A stretch of DNA of 64,000 nucleotides, taken from Maritimibacter sp. REDSEA-S28_B5. GTDB lineage: Bacteria > Pseudomonadota > Alphaproteobacteria > Rhodobacterales > Rhodobacteraceae. The notes under the pieces were generated by a model that worked only from the letters and a program-made list of their open reading frames with translations, ran no database searches and was not told where the DNA came from. Positions 1 through 7,889 of this stretch are shown here, in pieces (the first letter of the stretch is position 1; each line of letters opens with the position of its first letter). Location of the stretch: positions 1 to 64,000 of the forward strand of contig LUOO01000112.1 of the NCBI GenBank assembly GCA_001626765.1. The letters run 5' to 3'. The position numbers and the translations under genes were made by a program.

Positions 1-611
1 TCGTCTATGCCTCCGCCTGGATCAAATGCCACCACCCCTCGGTCTTTGCCTGTGCGCTGCTCAATTCCCAGCCGATGGGGTTCTACGCCCCCGCCCAGAT
101 CGTGCGCGATGCGCGGGAACACGGGGTCGAGGTGCGTCCGCTCTGCATCAATGCGAGCTATTGGGACAATGTGCTGGAGCCGGACGGGCGCGGCGGACTC
201 GCGCTGCGCATCGGGTTTCGCCAGATGAAGGGGATGACCGAGGACGAGGCGGGCTGGATCACCGGGGCGCGCGGCAACGGCTATACCTGTGTCGAGGATG
301 TCTGGCGCCGCGCGGGCACCACGCCGCGCCTGCTCTCTCGGCTGGCCGAGGCGGATGCCTTCGCGGGCTTGCGGCTCACCCGCCGCGACGCGCTGTGGCA
401 GGCGCGGGCGATCACCGGGGACGAACCTCTGCCGCTGTTTTCCGGCGATCTGGACGGCGAGGGGATCGTTGAACCGGCCGTGTTCCTGCCGTCGATGACC
501 GAGGGCGAAGAGGTGGTCGAGGATTACGCGGCGCTGCGGCTGACGCTGCGCGCGCATCCCATCGCGCTCATCCGGCATCTGCTGACCCCGGGACTGGGTG
601 CGGGCGGCTGA
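1..611 (+). CDS. dnaE2: Error-prone DNA polymerase DnaE2/ImuC, C-terminal part
   Basis: The reading frame is open from the window edge (frame starting at base 3) and ends at TGA 609-611, so only about the last 202 residues are present. The visible part begins with a stretch around YASAWIKCHHPSVFA and SQPMGFYAP, typical of the thumb and tail of C-family DNA polymerase alpha subunits. The short tail, without a clear extended OB and tau-binding region, fits DnaE2 (ImuC), the SOS-induced translesion polymerase, better than DnaE1. ImuC normally works with ImuA and ImuB, which would lie upstream and outside the window. The start and catalytic palm are not visible, so the assignment rests on the tail only. 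Confidence 0.85.
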   Translation, partial: VYASAWIKCHHPSVFACALLNSQPMGFYAPAQIVRDAREHGVEVRPLCINASYWDNVLEPDGRGGLALRIGFRQMKGMTEDEAGWITGARGNGYTCVEDVWRRAGTTPRLLSRLAEADAFAGLRLTRRDALWQARAITGDEPLPLFSGDLDGEGIVEPAVFLPSMTEGEEVVEDYAALRLTLRAHPIALIRHLLTPGLGAGG

Positions 612-703
612 GGGTGGATTTTGAGTATTCATGGAAAGATGAAAGGTAGAAGCGCGCGCGAAGGGGCGCTATGAGGCGGACAACGCTTATCCGGGAGCCT
701 GCC

Positions 704-1384
704 ATGACATTCGACCGTTCCACCATCAAGATCGCCCCCTCGATCCTCTCCGCCGATTTCGCCAACTTCGGGGCCGAGATTCGCGCCATCGAGGCCCAAG
801 GCGCGGATTGGGTCCATGTGGACGTGATGGATGGGCATTTCGTGCCGAACCTGACTTTCGGCCCGCCGGCCGTGAAGGCCTTTCGCCCCCATGTGAAAAC
901 GGTGATGGACGTCCATCTCATGATCTCGCCGGTGGACGCCTATATCGACGCCTATGCCGAGGCGGGCGCCGATGTGCTGACGGCCCATGTCGAGGCCGGG
1001 CCGCATATTCACCGCACGCTTCAGGCGATCCGTGGCGCGGGGATGAAGGCGGGGGTTGCGCTCAATCCCGGCACGCCGGCGGAGGCCATCGAGCATGTGC
1101 TCGACATGGCCGACCTCGTCTGCGTGATGACCGTAAACCCCGGCTTCGGCGGGCAGAAATTCATCGACATGACGGCCAAGGTGCGCAGGCTGCGCGAGAT
1201 GATCGGCGACCGCCCGGTGCATATCGAGATTGACGGGGGCGTCGATCCCAAGACCGCGCCGCTCGTGGTCGAGGCAGGGGCGGATGTGCTCGTCGCGGGC
1301 TCGGCGGTCTTCAAGGGCGGGTCGGTGGATGCGCCCGAGGTCTATGGCGACAACATGCGGGCGATCCGGGCGAGCTACGCCTGA
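704..1384 (+). CDS. rpe: Ribulose-phosphate 3-epimerase
   Basis: This 226-residue cytosolic enzyme interconverts D-ribulose 5-phosphate and D-xylulose 5-phosphate in the pentose phosphate and Calvin pathways. The beta-barrel signatures are present in order: [10 protein letters not shown] near the N terminus, [29 protein letters not shown] and EIDGGV. The metal ligand positions (His and Asp of the HLM and VDVMDGHF motifs, and the Asp of the DGGV motif) are intact. An in-frame ATG at 671 would add eleven residues, but the ATG at 704 has GGGAG about eight bases upstream and gives the usual family N terminus. The 3' end overlaps the convergent lytic transglycosylase gene by ten bases. Confidence 0.95.
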   Translation: MTFDRSTIKIAPSILSADFANFGAEIRAIEAQGADWVHVDVMDGHFVPNLTFGPPAVKAFRPHVKTVMDVHLMISPVDAYIDAYAEAGADVLTAHVEAGPHIHRTLQAIRGAGMKAGVALNPGTPAEAIEHVLDMADLVCVMTVNPGFGGQKFIDMTAKVRRLREMIGDRPVHIEIDGGVDPKTAPLVVEAGADVLVAGSAVFKGGSVDAPEVYGDNMRAIRASYA

Positions 1385-2550
1385 CCCTGTGACCGCTCGT
1401 CCCGGAGCCGGGCCAGCAGGCTGTCCGAGACGTAGCCGTCCGGCACCAGCCCGCGCGAGGACTGGTAATCACGCACCGCCCGCGCGGTGCCGGGGCCCAA
1501 GGTCCCTGTCACCTCGAGCGTGGTGAACCCCAGCGCGTTGAGGTGGATCCGGGCCTCGTGCAGATCGTCGGGACTCGGCGCGCTGGCGTCCTGGGGCCAA
1601 CCAGCGACAAAGCCCTTGGCGCCGCCCAGCCGGTCCGCCAGATGCCCGATCGCGATGGCGAAGGGCAGCCTGCGTCCATAGCGCAAGAGGATGTGGAAAT
1701 TGCGCAGGACCATGAGCGGCACGCCTTCGGCCCCCGCAGGCAGGATGACCGAGCCGCTGCCGTAGTCGGGGATGCGCGCGCCCTCGGCGGTCCTGAGGCC
1801 ACAGGCATCCCAAGTCCCGCTTGGAAAGGCCTGCTCGGTGCCTGTGGTGGCAAAGTCGAAATCGTCGGGCAGGCGCAGTTCATAGCCCCAGGGCTGGCCA
1901 CGCCGCCAGCCATGCTTGGCAAGGTAATGTGCGATGGTCGCGAGGGAGTCGGCGGGGTCCTTGCCCCAGACATCCACGTGACCCTTGCCCGCTACGTCCT
2001 GCCCAAAATCGAGCAGCGCAGAGGGCAGGATGTTGCCATGGCCCATGGCGCCCGACCATGTGCCGCGCAGGTCCTCCGCCATCCGGTGTCCGGATTGAAC
2101 GATCCGCAGCGCCGCGATCAGCTCGTCTTCGTGAAAGGCGGGGCGCTGTCCTTTGTAAGCCAGCGTCGCGAGGGTCGAGAGCACTGGCAGACCGCCACGC
2201 GCGGCGCCATACCCGGTCTCCAGCCCCCAGATGGCCGCGATGACCTCGGGCTCGACGCCGAAGCTGCGTTCGATGGAGACAAAGAGATCGCGGTGACGCC
2301 GGATCGCCTGCCGCCCGTTCTTGATCCGCTCGGCGCTGACCGCGATGTCGAGGTAATCCCAGACGGCAAGACGGGCGCTCCGGTTACGCGCCTGCAGGTC
2401 GATGACGTCCGGCAGGAACCGCACATTGTGCATCGCTTCGTTGAAAACCCGCGGCCGGATCATGCGCGACAGGGCGCGGTCGCGGATCGTCGTATCGATC
2501 CAGCTGCGAAACCCCGCGTCTTGCCGCGTCTCGGGTGCGGCGTCTTCCAT
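1375..2550 (-). CDS. Lytic murein transglycosylase, MltB-like (SLT_2 plus PG-binding domain), no signal peptide
   Basis: The 391-residue product combines an MltB-type lytic transglycosylase domain (about residues 15-310) with a C-terminal peptidoglycan-binding domain (about 325-388). The probable catalytic glutamate lies in [11 protein letters not shown], followed by a region around [13 protein letters not shown] that replaces the more usual GMPQFMPS-like stretch. Such enzymes cleave the MurNAc-GlcNAc bond in the periplasm. The predicted start (ATG at 2550, GGAGG nearby) gives a hydrophilic N terminus with no signal peptide, and the frame is closed by a stop about 45 bases upstream, so no secreted form can be made from this frame. 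It lies 45 bases downstream of rnr in the same direction. A second, secreted homologue is present at 50579-51781. Confidence 0.82.
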   Translation of the reverse strand: MEDAAPETRQDAGFRSWIDTTIRDRALSRMIRPRVFNEAMHNVRFLPDVIDLQARNRSARLAVWDYLDIAVSAERIKNGRQAIRRHRDLFVSIERSFGVEPEVIAAIWGLETGYGAARGGLPVLSTLATLAYKGQRPAFHEDELIAALRIVQSGHRMAEDLRGTWSGAMGHGNILPSALLDFGQDVAGKGHVDVWGKDPADSLATIAHYLAKHGWRRGQPWGYELRLPDDFDFATTGTEQAFPSGTWDACGLRTAEGARIPDYGSGSVILPAGAEGVPLMVLRNFHILLRYGRRLPFAIAIGHLADRLGGAKGFVAGWPQDASAPSPDDLHEARIHLNALGFTTLEVTGTLGPGTARAVRDYQSSRGLVPDGYVSDSLLARLRDERSQGQA

Positions 2551-2595
2551 GCGCGTCCTCCGTGCACCGGTGGCGACGGGGGCCGCGCCACGGGA

Positions 2596-4851
2596 TCATC
2601 GTCTGCTGCGGCGAACCTTCTTTCGAACCTTCGCCGCCTGTTTGTCCGCCCGTCCCGGCTTCCGCCTTACACCACCCCGGCCCTTTTCGCGAGACACGGT
2701 TCTGACAGGTTCTCCCGCGACTTCAAGGAGTTGAAACATCAGCCCGCCGGTAACGGGTATGGCTTCGGCCAGCCGGACGAGCACGGGCTGACCGATGGTC
2801 AATGTGAGACCTGAACACTCACCTATCAAGGCCTGCTCGCGTTCTTCAAAACGGAAATACTCGTTCCCGATGGTCGAAATCGGGATCAGCCCGTCCGCGC
2901 CCGTCTCGTCCAGCCGGACGAAGGCCCCGAAACGCTGGATACCGGCGATCTTGCCCGGCATCTCGTCGCCCACGCGCTCGGCGAGGAAAGCGGCGAGATA
3001 GCGGTCGGTCGTGTCGCGCTCGGCTTCCATCGACCGGCGTTCGGTCTGGCTGATGTGTGTGGCGGTGGCTTCGAGCTGGTCGATGTCGTCGGGCGAGAGG
3101 CCGTCCTCGCCCCAGCCATGCCCGGTGATCAGCGCCCGGTGGACGATGAGGTCCGAGTAGCGCCGGATCGGCGAGGTGAAGTGCGCGTAGTGGCTGAGGG
3201 CCAGACCGAAATGCCCAAAGTTCTGCGGATGGTAATAGGCCTGCGTCATCGAGCGCAGGGTCGACATGTTGATCAGCTCCGCGAACTCGCCGCCCGAGGC
3301 CTGAGTAAGCAGGCTGTTCAGGTGCCGCGTCTTGAGCACCTGGCCCTTGGCCAGCGTGAAGCCCGACGCCTGCGCCACCTCGCGCAGCGCCTCCATCTTT
3401 TCCGGGCTGGGTTCTTCGTGTACGCGGTAAAGAAGCGGGCGCTTGAGGCGTTCGAGTTCCTCGGCGGCGGCGACATTGGCGAGCACCATCATTTCCTCGA
3501 TGAGCCGGTGCGCGTCGAGCCGTTCGGCAAAACGCACGCTTTCGACCTCGCCCGCGTCATTGAGCACGATCTTGCGTTCCGGCAAGTCGAGGTCGAGCGG
3601 CTGACGATCCGCCCGCGCACGGCGCAGCGCGTGATAGGCCCCGTAGAGCGGCGCGATCACCGTCTCTATCAGCGGCGCTGTCTTGTCGTTGGGCTCGCCG
3701 TCCTGCGCGCGCTGCACTTCCTGGTAATTGAGCGAGGCGTGGGATTTCATCAACCCGCGCACGAAACTGTGCGACAGCTTCTTGCCCTCCGCGTCGATCA
3801 CCATCCGCGTGGCGAGGACCGCGCGCGGAACGCCCTCGTGCAGCGAACAGAGGTCGCCCGACAGCCGGTCCGGCAGCATCGGTACGACCCGGTCAGGGAA
3901 ATAGGACGAATTGCCCCGCCGCCGTGCCTCGGCATCCAGCGCCGAGCCGGGGGTGACATAATGGGCGACATCCGCGATGGCCACCCAGATCACGAATCCG
4001 CCGGGGTTCTTCGGGTTGTCGTCGGCATGGGCATAGACCGCGTCGTCATGGTCGCGCGCGTCATGGGGGTCGATGGTGACAAGGGGCAGGTGACGCAGAT
4101 CCTCGCGGCCCGTGAGGCCAGCGGGTTTCATCGCGTCGGCTTCCTCGATCACCGCGTCGGGAAATTCGTCGGGGATACCGTGCTGGTGGATCGCGATCAG
4201 CGACACGGCCCGCGCAGCAGAGGGGTCGCCCAATCGCGCGACGATGCGGGCCTTGGGCAGGCCAAGCCGCCCCTTGGGGCCGACCTGTTGCGCCTCGACC
4301 AACTCGCCGTCCTTGGCGCCGTCCTCGGCCCCGGCGGGCACGATCCATTCCTTGTCGGCCCCCTTGTCGATGGGGGTGATCCGTCCGCCTTCATGCCCCT
4401 TGCGGTAGATGCCGAGGATCGTGCGGGCATTCTGTCCGATGCGGCGGATGAGGCGCGCGGTGTAGTCGTAATCCTCGCCCGTTTCCTCGGTCATACGGCA
4501 GAGGATGCGGTCGCCCTTGGCCAGACCCGGATCGCCCTTTTTCGCGATGAACAGGATGCGTGGCGGCTCCCCCTCGCCCTGCCATTCGAGCGCGCGGGCG
4601 AGCACGTCGCCATCGGGCGTGATCCCCGACACCTCGAGCATCGAGACCGGGGGCAGTTTGTCGGGATCGCGGTAGGTCTTTGCGCGTTTCTGCAGGTGCC
4701 CTTCCGCCTCGAGCTCGCGCAGGAGACGTTTCAAGTCGATCCGCTCCGCGCCCTTGATGCCAAAGGCCTTGGCGATGTCGCGTTTCGAGGTCTGGGTCGG
4801 GTTGTCGGAAATCCAGGCGAGGATTTCGTCCTTCGTGGGTATACGTGCCAT
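2596..4851 (-). CDS. rnr: Ribonuclease R
   Basis: This 751-residue 3'-5' exoribonuclease of the RNB family degrades structured RNA, including rRNA and mRNA fragments. The product starts with a winged-helix region (residues about 1-80). Cold-shock-like domains follow, then the RNB catalytic domain with the acidic cluster around TIDPHDARDHDDAV. A C-terminal S1 domain begins near MPGKIAGIQRFGAFVRL, and the tail is strongly basic (RRKPGRADKQAAKVRKK), as is common in RNase R. The ATG at 4851 fits the family N terminus. It lies 12 bases downstream of the DUF2064 gene and 45 bases upstream of the lytic transglycosylase gene, so the three are probably cotranscribed. Confidence 0.95.
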   Translation of the reverse strand: MARIPTKDEILAWISDNPTQTSKRDIAKAFGIKGAERIDLKRLLRELEAEGHLQKRAKTYRDPDKLPPVSMLEVSGITPDGDVLARALEWQGEGEPPRILFIAKKGDPGLAKGDRILCRMTEETGEDYDYTARLIRRIGQNARTILGIYRKGHEGGRITPIDKGADKEWIVPAGAEDGAKDGELVEAQQVGPKGRLGLPKARIVARLGDPSAARAVSLIAIHQHGIPDEFPDAVIEEADAMKPAGLTGREDLRHLPLVTIDPHDARDHDDAVYAHADDNPKNPGGFVIWVAIADVAHYVTPGSALDAEARRRGNSSYFPDRVVPMLPDRLSGDLCSLHEGVPRAVLATRMVIDAEGKKLSHSFVRGLMKSHASLNYQEVQRAQDGEPNDKTAPLIETVIAPLYGAYHALRRARADRQPLDLDLPERKIVLNDAGEVESVRFAERLDAHRLIEEMMVLANVAAAEELERLKRPLLYRVHEEPSPEKMEALREVAQASGFTLAKGQVLKTRHLNSLLTQASGGEFAELINMSTLRSMTQAYYHPQNFGHFGLALSHYAHFTSPIRRYSDLIVHRALITGHGWGEDGLSPDDIDQLEATATHISQTERRSMEAERDTTDRYLAAFLAERVGDEMPGKIAGIQRFGAFVRLDETGADGLIPISTIGNEYFRFEEREQALIGECSGLTLTIGQPVLVRLAEAIPVTGGLMFQLLEVAGEPVRTVSREKGRGGVRRKPGRADKQAAKVRKKVRRSRR

Positions 4852-4863
4852 GGCTCTGGCGTA

Positions 4864-5484
4864 TCACGGGCGCGGGTCGGGCGTCAGTGGGAAAAGTTCT
4901 GGGGAAAATCGGGGGGTCAGCCGGGCGAGATCGGCAGCGGTATCGACATCGTTCAGGGTGGAAAGAAGTTCGGGCTGGGGCAGCGTGACCAGCGTATCGG
5001 CCAAGGCGTGCTCTGTGGACCAGCGGACGTCCGTGAAAAGGTCGGCGGGAACCCGGCGGCGGGTATCGAGGCCGACGCCCCAGAAGCCCCCGTCGCTGGC
5101 CGGGCCGATGACGGTGCGGTGGCGGGCGAGCGCGTGGAAGGCGTCTGTCAGGATGGGCCGCGTGATGTCGGGAATGTCGGTGCCGATGATGAGGATCGGG
5201 CCGGGGGGGAGGATGCGAAAGACCCGGGCCATACGGGTGCCAAGGTCGCCGGGGCCCTGTGGGATGCGCGGCAGGGCGGGGAGCAGAGCCGAGGCCGTTG
5301 CCTGGTCCGGCGCCACGGCGAGGGTCGTGGTCCAGAGCGGCGAGGTCAGCCCGGCGGCGATCCGGGCCAGACGACGGCGGGTCCAGAGCGCAGCCTCGAG
5401 CGACCCGATGTCTCGTGCCAGACGCGTCTTGACCCGGCCTGGCCTGGGGTCCTTGGCCATGACGACGAGGTGGGGTTTCGGCAT
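4864..5484 (-). CDS. DUF2064 / TIGR04282-type glycosyltransferase-like protein
   Basis: The 206-residue product begins MPKPHLVVMAKDPRPGRVKTRL, a nucleotide-sugar-transferase-like N terminus typical of DUF2064 (TIGR04282, arsenosugar-biosynthesis-related glycosyltransferase fold). Further family features are LIIGTDIPDIT, equivalent to the DxD region, and GPASDGGFWGVGL. The biochemical substrate is not known from the sequence. A TTG seven codons upstream is possible, but the ATG at 5484 gives the conserved start. It lies first in the leftward run that continues into rnr. Confidence 0.8.
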   Translation of the reverse strand: MPKPHLVVMAKDPRPGRVKTRLARDIGSLEAALWTRRRLARIAAGLTSPLWTTTLAVAPDQATASALLPALPRIPQGPGDLGTRMARVFRILPPGPILIIGTDIPDITRPILTDAFHALARHRTVIGPASDGGFWGVGLDTRRRVPADLFTDVRWSTEHALADTLVTLPQPELLSTLNDVDTAADLARLTPRFSPELFPLTPDPRP

Positions 5485-5520
5485 CCTTTTCTGTCCTGCG
5501 TCCAAGGCCGCTCAAGGATT

Positions 5521-5548
5521 CCGGGATTCTAGAATTCTAGAATTCCGG
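5521..5548. repeat. 28-base near-perfect palindrome built from TTCTAGAA units
   Basis: Bases 5521-5548 read as a palindrome that starts and ends with CCGG, with an AT-rich core in which ATTCTAGA is repeated. Only one position, a G opposite T, departs from perfect symmetry. It sits between the end of the RNase T2 gene and the start of the DUF2064 gene, both leftward. There is no T-run, so it is not a classical terminator. Confidence 0.6.
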
Positions 5549-5662
5549 AGTCGCGAGATGTTAGAGAAACCAGCCACTTAGCCCCCTCTGGTTAACAGAA
5601 ATCGTTAATGTGCCCGGAAGGGAAACATCAGAACCATCCCACCGGACCGTCGCACAAGGCCC

Positions 5663-6301
5663 CTACCGGATCGGCTCGATCAGCGCTTTCGACAGCGTGC
5701 AGTCGCGCACCGTATCGGCGGCGCAGCCCCGGGGCTCCAGATCCTTGGTCAGGCAGAGCCGCGCCTCCTGGATGTGTCCGTCCGTGCAGGTCACGGTCAA
5801 CATGTCCGGCTCCCATGCCGGGTTCGCCTTGAGGAACGCCTCTTCTATCAAGGACGCCGGGATCGAAAAGGTCCGGTCGATCTTTTCCAGCACTTCGGGT
5901 TGCTCCACGGATTCGTAAGCCTCTCGTGCCAGCGCGTAATAGTCGGTGGCCGACAGGCCCGAACAGACCCCGTGTTTCTTCCATTGATACCACGCGGACC
6001 CGCCGGTCCCGAATAGATCCGCCTGCGCCGCCGTCACCTGCCGAGACGGCGCGCGTTCGCCGGACAGGCAATAGGCGGGCCAGCCGTCCTCGTATTGCGG
6101 CCAGAGCCCATGCACGACCCAGCCCATCCGCTTGTCGCATTGCTCGCTGTCACGCGCGCGGCCTTCGAGCTTGCACCAGTTGGGCGACCAAGACAGCGCG
6201 AGCACGAAGTAGTCGAAATCCCCCGCCCGCTCGCCATCTGCCCGCGCCATGCTGCCGTGCAGCAGGATGATGCCCAGAAGCAGTTTCATCGCCCAATGCA
6301 T
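5663..6301 (-). CDS. Secreted ribonuclease T2 family protein
   Basis: The 212-residue product has a signal peptide (MKLLLGIILLHGSMARA) and should be exported. It carries the T2 active-site blocks: FVLALSWSPNWC at about residues 32-43, VVHGLWPQ with catalytic His64, and WYQWKKHGVC with His110. Many cysteines suggest disulfides. In the second block most T2 enzymes have a catalytic glutamate (HEW or YEW), whereas here Gln106 occupies that place. The ATG at 6301 has a good Shine-Dalgarno (AGGAAAGAG). It is divergent from trcR. A periplasmic or secreted RNA-scavenging role is the family expectation, with the Gln change as a caveat on activity. Confidence 0.88.
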   Translation of the reverse strand: MHWAMKLLLGIILLHGSMARADGERAGDFDYFVLALSWSPNWCKLEGRARDSEQCDKRMGWVVHGLWPQYEDGWPAYCLSGERAPSRQVTAAQADLFGTGGSAWYQWKKHGVCSGLSATDYYALAREAYESVEQPEVLEKIDRTFSIPASLIEEAFLKANPAWEPDMLTVTCTDGHIQEARLCLTKDLEPRGCAADTVRDCTLSKALIEPIR

Positions 6302-6437
6302 TCACTCTTTCCTCATCGCTTTGCCTGCACTATATAGCGCCCAAGTTTCCCTACAACGGTGACCCAGCCCGCGACGGGCGCCCCTTTCCGGGGAACGGGG
6401 AAGCCGTGTCAAAAGGCCCGATCAAAGGAGATCCATC

Positions 6438-7187
6438 ATGGACAAACCGCTCATGGCCAAAGCCACCGCCGTCTGGCTGGTGGACAACACCACGATCAGC
6501 TTCAAGCAGATCGCGGATTTCTGCGGGCTGCATGAACTCGAGGTGCAGGGTATCGCCGACGGCGAAGTGGCCCAGGGCGTCAAGGGCTTCGATCCGATCG
6601 CCAGCAACCAGCTGACGCAGGACGAGATCGACAAGGCCGAGGCCTCGGCGAGCCACAAGCTCAAGCTCAAGTTCAACGCCGCCGCCGTGGGCGAGGAAAA
6701 GCGTCGTGGCCCGCGCTACACGCCCCTGTCCAAACGCCAGGACCGCCCGAACTCGATTCTCTGGCTGGTGAAATTCCACCCGGAGCTGTCGGACGGCCAG
6801 ATCGCGAAACTCGTGGGCACGACGAAACCGACGATCCAGTCGATCCGTGAGCGCACCCACTGGAACATCCAGTCGATGGAGCCGATCGACCCGGTTGCGC
6901 TGGGCCTGTGCAAGCAGACCGAGCTCGACGCCGCCGTGCAGAAGGCCAACGCGAAACGTGCCGCCGAGGGTGCCGCGATGTCGGACGACGAGCGCCGCAA
7001 GCTCCTCTCGACCGAGCAGAGCCTTGGCATGGATGCCGAGGAAACCCGGATGCCGACCGCGATCGAGGGGCTCGAGACCTTCACGCTGGGTGGCGGGATC
7101 GAGGACAAGAAGGAAAAGCCGGTGGATGCCGACAGCTTCTTCAACCTGCCCGATTCGGATGACGACGAGGAAGACGACGACAATTGA
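6438..7187 (+). CDS. trcR: Cell cycle transcriptional regulator TrcR (DUF1013)
   Basis: This 249-residue product matches the alphaproteobacterial DUF1013 family, named TrcR. It starts MDKPLMAKATAVWLVDNT and contains helix-turn-helix-like segments around ISFKQIADFCGLHELEVQGI and LSDGQIAKLVGTTKPTIQSIR. The C terminus is low-complexity and acidic (a run of Asp and Glu before the stop). The family is thought to bind DNA or act with the transcription machinery in cell-cycle control. The ATG is preceded by AAAGGAGA. The gene is monocistronic in appearance, followed by a strong hairpin at 7222-7245. Confidence 0.9.
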   Translation: MDKPLMAKATAVWLVDNTTISFKQIADFCGLHELEVQGIADGEVAQGVKGFDPIASNQLTQDEIDKAEASASHKLKLKFNAAAVGEEKRRGPRYTPLSKRQDRPNSILWLVKFHPELSDGQIAKLVGTTKPTIQSIRERTHWNIQSMEPIDPVALGLCKQTELDAAVQKANAKRAAEGAAMSDDERRKLLSTEQSLGMDAEETRMPTAIEGLETFTLGGGIEDKKEKPVDADSFFNLPDSDDDEEDDDN

Positions 7188-7221
7188 TCGTCGTGCCGCT
7201 TATCTATGCAGGATGACTTTG

Positions 7222-7245
7222 AACCCCGGCCAGAGCGCCGGGGTT
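7222..7245 (+). terminator. Intrinsic terminator-like hairpin after trcR
   Basis: A perfect 9-bp stem (AACCCCGGC at 7222-7230 and GCCGGGGTT at 7237-7245) encloses a six-base loop, 35 bases after the trcR stop. The following T-tract is short. Confidence 0.7.
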
Positions 7246-7323
7246 CTTGCTGCCCAGCGCCATCGGAGTTTGTGAAACGGGCCACAGGGAGTAGGCTAGG
7301 GACACTCATTTCAGGAGGATCCC

Positions 7324-7887
7324 ATGCGTATTCTGCTCGCCTTGCCGCTCGCCCTGGCGGCGCTGCCAGCGCTTGCCGACGACATTTGCCACGAGGCCTG
7401 GTTTCTCAGAAACCTCAATTTCGACCGCGCCGGATACTGCTTTGGCACGGCCTTGGGTCAGGCGGTCTTTGACAACGCGGACTGCACCGGCAAGCAGGTC
7501 ACGCTCGGACCCGAGGCGACGCGCCACGTGGCCGCAGTCAAGGAGTTCGAGGACTGGTTCGGCTGCAAAGTGAACACGGCGCAGACCCGGCTCGACGTGC
7601 CCCATGCCGCCATGCTCCGGCGGTTGGAAAGCCTGCCTGTTCCGACCGACACGGGGTCGGGGTGCATGGGGTATAACGGTGTCCCGTTCGACGTCTACGC
7701 AGGCCCGCGCGAGACCGCAGCTGTGCTGGCGCGGGTCAAGCAGGGGGACAACATCACATGGGAATATACCCATGTCTCGGTCGAGGGATGGGGCATCGTG
7801 GCAATCAGCGATGCCCGCGGTTTGATCGCCATCGGCTGGTCAAGCGCGCCGGTGCGCGACCCGGACTGTGACCTCGTCGCAGGCTGA
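7324..7887 (+). CDS. Secreted DUF4453 / YARHG-like protein
   Basis: The 187-residue product has a cleavable signal peptide (MRILLALPLALAALPALA-DD). It continues with a cysteine-containing segment, CHEAWFLRNLNFDRAGYCFG, of the YARHG-like type found at the head of DUF4453 proteins. A small beta-rich domain resembling bacterial SH3 modules follows (about residues 115-187, AGPRETAAVLARVKQGD and VEGWGIVAI). The function is unknown; a periplasmic, possibly envelope-binding role is inferred. A strong AGGAGG lies just before the ATG. It converges on pbpC with two bases between the stops. Confidence 0.72.
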   Translation: MRILLALPLALAALPALADDICHEAWFLRNLNFDRAGYCFGTALGQAVFDNADCTGKQVTLGPEATRHVAAVKEFEDWFGCKVNTAQTRLDVPHAAMLRRLESLPVPTDTGSGCMGYNGVPFDVYAGPRETAAVLARVKQGDNITWEYTHVSVEGWGIVAISDARGLIAIGWSSAPVRDPDCDLVAG

Positions 7888-7889
7888 TC

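Noticed and set aside
3055..5532. An 825-codon open frame on the plus strand opposite rnr
   Set aside because: It lies antisense to a well-supported gene, has low-complexity composition rich in Arg, Gly and His, and is a typical shadow of high-GC codon usage.
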